Shown in pieces: positions 59,293-64,000 of a stretch of DNA of 64,000 bases; positions within the stretch are counted from its first letter, which is position 1, and the number at the start of each line of letters is the position of its first letter. The notes below the pieces were generated by a model, which did not search any database, was not told where the DNA came from, and worked only from the letters and a program-made list of their open reading frames with translations. A program made the translations under genes and the position numbers. Location of the stretch: positions 124,001 to 188,000 of the forward strand of contig ONBH01000001.1 of the NCBI GenBank assembly GCA_900316005.1. Reading direction: 5' to 3'. The DNA is from an uncultured Bacteroidales bacterium (GTDB lineage: Bacteria; Bacteroidota; Bacteroidia; Bacteroidales; Paludibacteraceae).

Positions 59293-59919
59293 ATGATTAC
59301 TCATCAACAAACGACAGAAGAATTACTGCATGTCTATGACTATCTTATAGAGAAGGGCATAAACATCAACCGCGAAGAGGAAAACATCTTCAAAGACAAT
59401 AACTTGGCAGAAGATTTTACTAAATTTTTGAAGGACTCTTTCGAAATGCAAGTGCCTGCAAACGAACTGTCAGATAAAGAAACGCTCGGCGAAGCGTTGG
59501 ATGCGATTATTCCATATTTGCCGGAGGATACAACACAATTGTATTTTGATATGATGAACATCTATCACGTCATTTCTGAAGCCCAAGATGATCAAGTGAC
59601 AGAGTTGCTTATATCCATTGGGAAAGCAAACATCGCAAATAAGAAAGCAAATGTCGCTAAAATGTGCTTTATGGGTGGTATGCTCCTTGGCATCATTTGC
59701 TTAATGTTCTGCGCGTGGAGTGCAGATGCAGATGCTGTTCTGGCCGCCTACAGCCGGCTTGAGCAGATGAATCCATTCTCGTGGTTAAGCACAGGCGCGT
59801 TCTTCTATTTTTGTATCACGCTTATCCCTATCTATTTCGCCTTTTTTAGCGAAATCCTCGGAAGATTAGTCTATAAATTGTACCACTATTTTATTAACCT
59901 CAAAAATACAAAATTATGA
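59293..59919 (+). CDS. Two-helix membrane protein with cytosolic helical domain
   Basis: 208 residues: an acidic, helical N-terminal domain to about 120, then two membrane helices (MCFMGGMLLGIICLMFCAW and WLSTGAFFYFCITLIPIYF) and a short tail. The DNA end TATTTTATTAACCTC also occurs at the 3' end of the UDG-fold gene at 58301. Stop overlaps the next start by four bases. Family not recognised. Confidence 0.6.
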   Translation: MITHQQTTEELLHVYDYLIEKGININREEENIFKDNNLAEDFTKFLKDSFEMQVPANELSDKETLGEALDAIIPYLPEDTTQLYFDMMNIYHVISEAQDDQVTELLISIGKANIANKKANVAKMCFMGGMLLGIICLMFCAWSADADAVLAAYSRLEQMNPFSWLSTGAFFYFCITLIPIYFAFFSEILGRLVYKLYHYFINLKNTKL

Positions 59920-60296
59920 TTACTGTCACAACAAAACAAGAATTTGAGCAAGCACTTCAAAATCGAGAACCTTTGATTTTGTGCAAAGGAGATGCAGCAA
60001 AACCATTTCTCAAACAACGCAAACGAAAACGTGGCGCAATTATTGGCGGTGTTATCGCAGCTGTTGCCGGTATAGCTGCTATCCCGTTGACCGGAGGGGC
60101 TTCTGCCATAGGTTCGATGGGGGTTATTGCAGGTTTGACGGTCGGAACAATTACCATAAGTGCTGCTGAATTAACAATCATATGTGGCACAGCAATCGCC
60201 ATCACAGGCATTCTAAAAGGAGGCAAAGTTAGATTTGTAACTAGCGCACAAGATGGCTCGGTTGCAGTTGAATTTGAGCCTCAATATAAAGATTAA
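59916..60296 (+). CDS. Glycine-rich two-helix membrane protein
   Basis: 126 residues. A short soluble start (VTTKQEFEQALQNREPLIL), a very basic KQRKRKRG before the first helix, then two helices rich in Gly and Ala (IIGGVIAAVAGIAAIPLTGG and ELTIICGTAIAITGIL), and a beta-like tail (KVRFVTSAQDGSVAVEF). Glycine-zipper hairpins of this type are seen in pore-forming and holin-like proteins. Function unknown. Confidence 0.6.
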   Translation: MITVTTKQEFEQALQNREPLILCKGDAAKPFLKQRKRKRGAIIGGVIAAVAGIAAIPLTGGASAIGSMGVIAGLTVGTITISAAELTIICGTAIAITGILKGGKVRFVTSAQDGSVAVEFEPQYKD

Positions 60297-60317
60297 CATA
60301 CTAACCAACTTATCATT

Positions 60318-60437
60318 ATGTCAGTAACAGTATTTGAAGATCCGTGTCCGCAACCCGGACGAAGCGTGCAGGAGATTATTGACCGCATGTTGAGCAAAAA
60401 AGAGAAGATCAAGATTCATGAAGAATCCTCTAACTAA
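60318..60437 (+). CDS. 39-residue peptide of a new family, copy 2
   Basis: MSVTVFEDPCPQPGRSVQEI, then a charged helix. Same length as, and about half identical to, the peptide at 52827-52946. Its last 20 bases overlap the start of the next gene. Confidence 0.7.
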   Translation: MSVTVFEDPCPQPGRSVQEIIDRMLSKKEKIKIHEESSN

Positions 60438-61077
60438 ACAGGAAATCACGCAACTGCGTAAACGTCTGCAAACTTGTGAGAGACGCATCATAGAAACTTC
60501 CAATTGGGACACCAATTATTTCTATGATGGGCCTCTACCTAGCGAGCAGTATGATAAAATGCTTGAGTTACTCCGCCGTCGTCGGAAGCTCCTGAACTGG
60601 ATGTGCGTTTATACGGAGAATGAGATTCGGCGGATTGAGGAACTTGATACGTTCCTTACCGATACGATGCGGCAGATGTATTCCGATCTCAACAACTTGC
60701 ATGCCGGACGCAGCGCGATGCCGAATATGAAACCATATAACGATAGTGCATGGCTTGAAGCTCGATTGAGTTTTTGCTATAACGGCATACACCCGGTTCT
60801 GGAAATGGAGGAAGATGCATATTATGGCTCGCTGTTTGATAAAATGCTCGACTTCCTCTCTGCCGAAGAGGCAAACCTGTCGTTCCGAAGTGCTTACAAG
60901 GCACATCGCGATTTGATGTCACCACTGCCCGATGCTATAACCGAAGAAAAGCATGATTTATGCTCAGCCTTATTAGGTCTATTAGGTCATCCGATATACT
61001 CTGTTCCTGATGTACTCCGCATGAATAGTTTTAAAATCAAATTGATTATGGAACAAGAACGAATCTTCCTCGGATAA
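60418..61077 (+). CDS. Helical protein of unknown function, 219 residues
   Basis: No signal or membrane helix. Starts MKNPLTKQEITQLRKRLQTCERRI and has a long coiled region with KMLELLRRRRKLLNWMC. I do not recognise a family. Last gene of the second UDG-fold operon, overlapping the 39-residue peptide gene. Confidence 0.6.
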   Translation: MKNPLTKQEITQLRKRLQTCERRIIETSNWDTNYFYDGPLPSEQYDKMLELLRRRRKLLNWMCVYTENEIRRIEELDTFLTDTMRQMYSDLNNLHAGRSAMPNMKPYNDSAWLEARLSFCYNGIHPVLEMEEDAYYGSLFDKMLDFLSAEEANLSFRSAYKAHRDLMSPLPDAITEEKHDLCSALLGLLGHPIYSVPDVLRMNSFKIKLIMEQERIFLG

Positions 61078-61116
61078 AAAACTATTCCTTAGCTTGATTT
61101 TTTTTACCACCATTCC

Positions 61117-61147
61117 TTGCACACGTCAATTATTTTTTGTACCTTTG
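61117..61147 (+). promoter_or_regulatory. Promoter of the repeat-protein gene
   Basis: TTGCACACG at 61117 and TACCTTTG at 61140-61147. Start expected near 61154, about 14 bases before the ATG. Confidence 0.65.
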
Positions 61148-61167
61148 CACCAAAAAATTGAAAATCC

Positions 61168-61623
61168 ATGAAACAGATACTGACTATCATATTCATTTTC
61201 ATCAGCATAGCAACGATGGCACAGACACACATCTACCGCGGCAAGTCTTCGTATATCGGAGACATGTTGTACTCGTTCGATGGGAAAGCCGTGTACAAGG
61301 GGAATTCGAATTATAGCGGTGACATCCTCTTTTCCTGGGATGGCAAATATGTCTACAAGGGTAATAGTTCCTATTGCGGCAATATTCTTTATACATGGGA
61401 CGGCAAGTACCTCTATAACGGTAACTCTACCTATTCCGGCAACATCCTTCTCACTTTTGATGGAACCTATATCTATAAAGGCAATTCTACCTATGTCGGC
61501 AACATCCTTTATACCATCAAAGACGGTTATGTCTATCGTGGCAAATCGACCTATAGCGGAGATATCCTTTATACCATCAGCGGCATTCTTCCTATCCCCC
61601 TACTTGTCATGATGATGCAATAA
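61168..61623 (+). CDS. Secreted short-repeat protein
   Basis: 151 residues with a signal peptide (IIFIFISIATMAQ) and about six 19-20-residue repeats of the pattern Y-(K/R)-G-(N/K)-S-(S/T)-Y-x-G-(N/D)-I-L-(Y/F)-x-x-D-G-K. This regular pattern suggests a small beta-solenoid. The C-terminus is hydrophobic (ISGILPIPLLVMM) and could anchor it. No T9SS sorting domain is present. Similar repeat proteins occur singly in Bacteroidales, as far as I recall, without a known role. Confidence 0.65.
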   Translation: MKQILTIIFIFISIATMAQTHIYRGKSSYIGDMLYSFDGKAVYKGNSNYSGDILFSWDGKYVYKGNSSYCGNILYTWDGKYLYNGNSTYSGNILLTFDGTYIYKGNSTYVGNILYTIKDGYVYRGKSTYSGDILYTISGILPIPLLVMMMQ

Positions 61624-61697
61624 GCCCCTGTTTCTCTCATCCCCCCCCCTTCGAAATAGTTCCGGAGGAATTTGCCAAAGCCAAGGCTAAAGTAAAG

Positions 61698-61722
61698 AAA
61701 AATCGCCCCAAAAGCGATTTTT
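61698..61722 (+). terminator. Terminator overlapping the next promoter
   Basis: AAAAATCGC (61698-61706) pairs with GCGATTTTT (61714-61722), then TTTG, which is at once the U run and the -33 box of the following RNA promoter. Confidence 0.7.
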
Positions 61723-61753
61723 TTGCGTATGTCAGATTTTTGTTGTAATTTCG
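61722..61753 (+). promoter_or_regulatory. Promoter of a small RNA candidate
   Basis: TTTG at 61722-61725, CGTATGTC, and TAATTTCG at 61746-61753. The -7 box has C in place of the usual T at position 7. Confidence 0.55.
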
Positions 61754-61757
61754 ACCT

Positions 61758-61960
61758 ACTCCCCCATGAATTATTAGGAGTTCTATGTTTCGGCAGTGAG
61801 GGACTGCCGAAACTCGCGCGCCGCACTTACTCCTCATACTTGCCACCGGCAACTATTCGGTGCGGCTCACGCCCTCTATTTTGGTACGCATGATGTCGCC
61901 CTTATGCAAGCATAAACGCCCCCTTACACGTCAAAATATAGAGTTACCACTCTATTTTTG
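61758..61960 (+). ncRNA. Small RNA candidate of about 200 nt
   Basis: Bounded by the promoter at 61722 and by a terminator in which ATAGAGT (61938-61944) pairs with ACTCTAT (61949-61955), followed by TTTT. Inside are a perfect 10-pair hairpin (61787-61796 with 61804-61813), AGGAGT/ACTCCT closing a junction (near 61777 and 61828), and CCGCAC/GTGCGG (near 61821 and 61859). No reading frame. Family not recognised. Confidence 0.5.
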
Positions 61961-61978
61961 CAAAAAAGTGCCCGAAAA

Positions 61979-62010
61979 TTTGCGTATGTGCAATTTTTGT
62001 TGTAAATTTG
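61979..62010 (+). promoter_or_regulatory. Promoter of prfB
   Basis: TTTG at 61979-61982 and TAAATTTG at 62003-62010. Start expected near 62017, 37 bases before the ATG. Confidence 0.7.
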
Positions 62011-62053
62011 CAGGCTAAAATTGTTTTTTGACTAAAAGTACCTTGTTTTATCT

Positions 62054-63160
62054 ATGATAACCATTGAGCAACTAAAAGACGTACAGACACGCGCTGACAA
62101 ACTGAAACAATACCTGCAGATTGACGAGAAACGTATGCAACTGGAGGAGGAAGAACTGCATACCCAGGCACCCGGGTTCTGGGATGACGCCAAGGCTGCC
62201 GAACAGCAGATGCGCAAGGTGAAATCCATCAAACGCTGGATAGAAGGCTACGAAGGCGTACGAGCGGCGACGGACGAGTTGGCGCTGGCCTTCGATTTCT
62301 ACAAAGACGAACTGGTGACCGAAGAAGAAGTGGATGCCGCCTACACCAAAGCCCTGCAGGAGGTGGAAGACCTGGAGATGAAAAACATGCTCTCGCATGA
62401 GGAAGACCAGATGCCGGCGGTACTTAAGATTGTATCCGGCGCCGGCGGTACAGAGGCACAAGACTGGGCAGAACAACTCATGCGTATGTACCAACGCTAC
62501 TGCGAGAAACACGACTACAAAGTGACCATCACCAACCTGCAGGAAGGCGATGAGGCCGGTATCAAGACCGTCACGTTCAATATCGAGGGTGATATGGCAT
62601 ACGGCTACCTGAAGAGCGAGAACGGTGTGCATCGCCTGGTGCGCGTCAGTCCCTATAACGCACAGGGCAAACGCATGACATCGTTTGCCAGCGTGTTCGT
62701 GGTGCCGCTGATCGACGATAGTATTGAGATAGAAGTCAATCCCGCAGGTCTGAGTTGGGACACCTTCCGCTCGTCGGGCGCCGGCGGACAGAACGTCAAC
62801 AAGGTGGAATCAGGCGTGCGTCTGCACTATAAGTTCATCAACCCGCTGACAAACCAGCCGGACGAGATTGTCATCGAGAACACCGAGACGCGCGACCAGC
62901 CTAAGAACCGTGAGAACGCCCTCCGTCACCTGCGTTCGCAGCTGTATGAGTTAGAGTTGGAGAAACGTCGTCAGGCATCAGCGAAGATCGAAGCGGGCAA
63001 GAAAAAGATCGAATGGGGCAGCCAGATCCGCAGTTACGTCTTCGACGACCGCCGCGTCAAGGACCACCGCACCAACTACCAGACCTCCAATGTCAATGCC
63101 GTCATGGACGGCGACCTCGACGCTTTCATCAAGGCGTACCTGATGGAGTTCCCGGAGTGA
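62054..63160 (+). CDS. prfB: Peptide chain release factor 2
   Basis: 368 residues, colinear with RF2 throughout. The GGQ loop lies in SSGAGGQNVNK, and the stop-codon recognition region reads VRVSPYNAQGKRMTSF, with Tyr where E. coli has the Phe of SPF. The reading frame is continuous from ATG 62054, so the programmed +1 frameshift that controls prfB in many bacteria is absent. RF2 ends translation at TGA and TAA. It has its own promoter. Confidence 0.95.
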   Translation: MITIEQLKDVQTRADKLKQYLQIDEKRMQLEEEELHTQAPGFWDDAKAAEQQMRKVKSIKRWIEGYEGVRAATDELALAFDFYKDELVTEEEVDAAYTKALQEVEDLEMKNMLSHEEDQMPAVLKIVSGAGGTEAQDWAEQLMRMYQRYCEKHDYKVTITNLQEGDEAGIKTVTFNIEGDMAYGYLKSENGVHRLVRVSPYNAQGKRMTSFASVFVVPLIDDSIEIEVNPAGLSWDTFRSSGAGGQNVNKVESGVRLHYKFINPLTNQPDEIVIENTETRDQPKNRENALRHLRSQLYELELEKRRQASAKIEAGKKKIEWGSQIRSYVFDDRRVKDHRTNYQTSNVNAVMDGDLDAFIKAYLMEFPE

Positions 63161-63171
63161 GAGGTGATAGA

Positions 63172-63245
63172 AATTCTAAAGTTGAGTGTTTAGAGTTTAG
63201 TGTTTAGTGCAGATGAGAGTTGAGAGTTGAAAGAAATCGTCTAGT
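63172..63245. repeat. 7-bp-step repeat after prfB
   Basis: TTGAGTG, TTTAGAG, TTTAGTG and TTGAGAG steps, the same set as at 6404 and 42700. Confidence 0.7.
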
Positions 63246-63273
63246 CGAAAGTTATATTTAAATTTTAAAAAAT

Positions 63274-64000
63274 ATGAAGTACTATCATGTGATTCTGTTG
63301 GCAGTAGCGATGCTGATAGCAGGGTGCAACAACAATGCTCCCGACGAAATGAAACCGGTTCACAAACAGATACTGACCGGAAAAGTGCAGAAAGGTCCTT
63401 TTGTAGAAGGTACCTCGATCTATATCTTCTCCTTAGGCGAGAACTTTGCGCAGACGGGCACGACGTTCAAGACGACCATCATCGACAAGACCGGCACGTT
63501 TGAGCAGCGCGATATGCAGTTGAGTTCGCAGTTTGTGGAACTGGAGGCAACGGGCTATTACTACAACGAAGTGAAGAACGAGCTATCCACCTCGCCTCTG
63601 ACGCTCAATGCGATCGCCGACATCACCTCGGCAGATCATGTCAATGTCAATATCCTCACTACGCTCGAACGCGAACGCATACTCTATCTCATAAGCGGCG
63701 GTCAGAACTTCCGCAACGCCCGCCGACAGGCACATGAGGAAGTGCTGGCAGTATTCGGGATGAGCACCAGCCAGGTAGGCGAAGCCGTCGATCTGGAATT
63801 AGGCGCCGACCCGCAGCTATTGGTCATATCGGCACTCGTACAAGGCGTACGGCCTACTGCAGACATCACACGGTTGATCTCGCTCATCGCGTCGGATATA
63901 CGCGAGGACGGAGAGTTGGACAATCCGGAAGCACAGGCGATGCTCAAGAACAACTCGATGAGTCTGAATGCTGCCCGACTGGTAGCCAATATGGCAGCGT
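63274..64000 (+). CDS. Lipoprotein of unknown function, 3' end cut by the window edge
   Basis: An open frame from ATG 63274 of at least 242 codons. It starts with a lipobox signal (VILLAVAMLIAGCNNN, Cys17), followed by a region TGKVQKGPFVEGTSIYIFSL that resembles an N-terminal beta-sandwich start seen in Bacteroidales surface lipoproteins, then helical text (ARRQAHEEVLAVFGMSTSQV). It could belong to a larger surface protein. The end is beyond the window. Confidence 0.65.
   Translation, partial: MKYYHVILLAVAMLIAGCNNNAPDEMKPVHKQILTGKVQKGPFVEGTSIYIFSLGENFAQTGTTFKTTIIDKTGTFEQRDMQLSSQFVELEATGYYYNEVKNELSTSPLTLNAIADITSADHVNVNILTTLERERILYLISGGQNFRNARRQAHEEVLAVFGMSTSQVGEAVDLELGADPQLLVISALVQGVRPTADITRLISLIASDIREDGELDNPEAQAMLKNNSMSLNAARLVANMAA

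Overview
The window comes from a chromosome of the Bacteroidota, most likely order Bacteroidales. Three things point there: promoters of the TTTG (-33) / TAnnTTTG (-7) type upstream of most transcription units, the near absence of Shine-Dalgarno sequences, and the type IX secretion genes porU and porV flanked by a fumarylacetoacetase-like gene and ispF. The organism is probably an anaerobic amino-acid fermenter, because the window holds a whole lysine-to-butyrate gene set. I cannot name a genus.

Layout. 1-1762 (minus): an operon for a probable lipid-linked pentose donor (UbiA-type transferase, HAD phosphatase, small EamA/SMR-like membrane protein), preceded by a strongly structured RNA (1869-2173). 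2538-3382: an AbiEi-like antitoxin gene with only the tail of its toxin. 3494-11883 (minus): AsmA-like, SIMPL, AddA and AddB. 12.2-24.2 kb (plus): lptD, slyD, der, a degenerate FAH-like gene, porU, porV, ispF, a small secreted protein, aroK and sufE. 24.2-26.3 kb (minus): FtsE-like ATPase and a DUF349 protein. 26.6-29.3 kb: NUDIX, yqeY, CPBP protease, MenA-like transferase. 29.4-44.3 kb (minus): lysine fermentation in transcription order CoA-transferase A, kal, kce, kdd (frameshifted), kamA, kamB, kamC, kamD, kamE, CoA-transferase B, crt, hbd, bcd, etfB, etfA. 45.0-61.6 kb: an accessory island. 62.05-64 kb: prfB and the start of a lipoprotein gene.

The accessory island holds one IS256-type element with clear ends and a target duplication. 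It also holds two broken copies of an antitoxin/PIN-toxin module, a KilA-N pseudogene, a GTPase fragment, an AlbA_2/Schlafen-type protein and a kinase-fold protein. A MORN lipoprotein is paired with a nuclease-domain lipoprotein. Two operons each contain a uracil-DNA-glycosylase-fold protein with clustered cysteines, membrane proteins and a 39-residue peptide of one new family. Promoter blocks are repeated almost exactly in front of unrelated genes, and gene fragments are joined at short shared sequences, so the island appears to be assembled by repeated short-homology recombination. The two UDG-fold operons are my best candidate for an undescribed system, perhaps defence against phage; this is inference.

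The whole window is scattered with short tandem repeats built on 7-bp units (variants of TTGATAG, TTGAGAG, TTTAGTG) between genes, and in two places inside reading frames (addB and the CPBP gene). A second repeat type, tandem 11-bp units with TCG at a fixed place, lies upstream of three promoters. No tRNA, rRNA or CRISPR array was seen.
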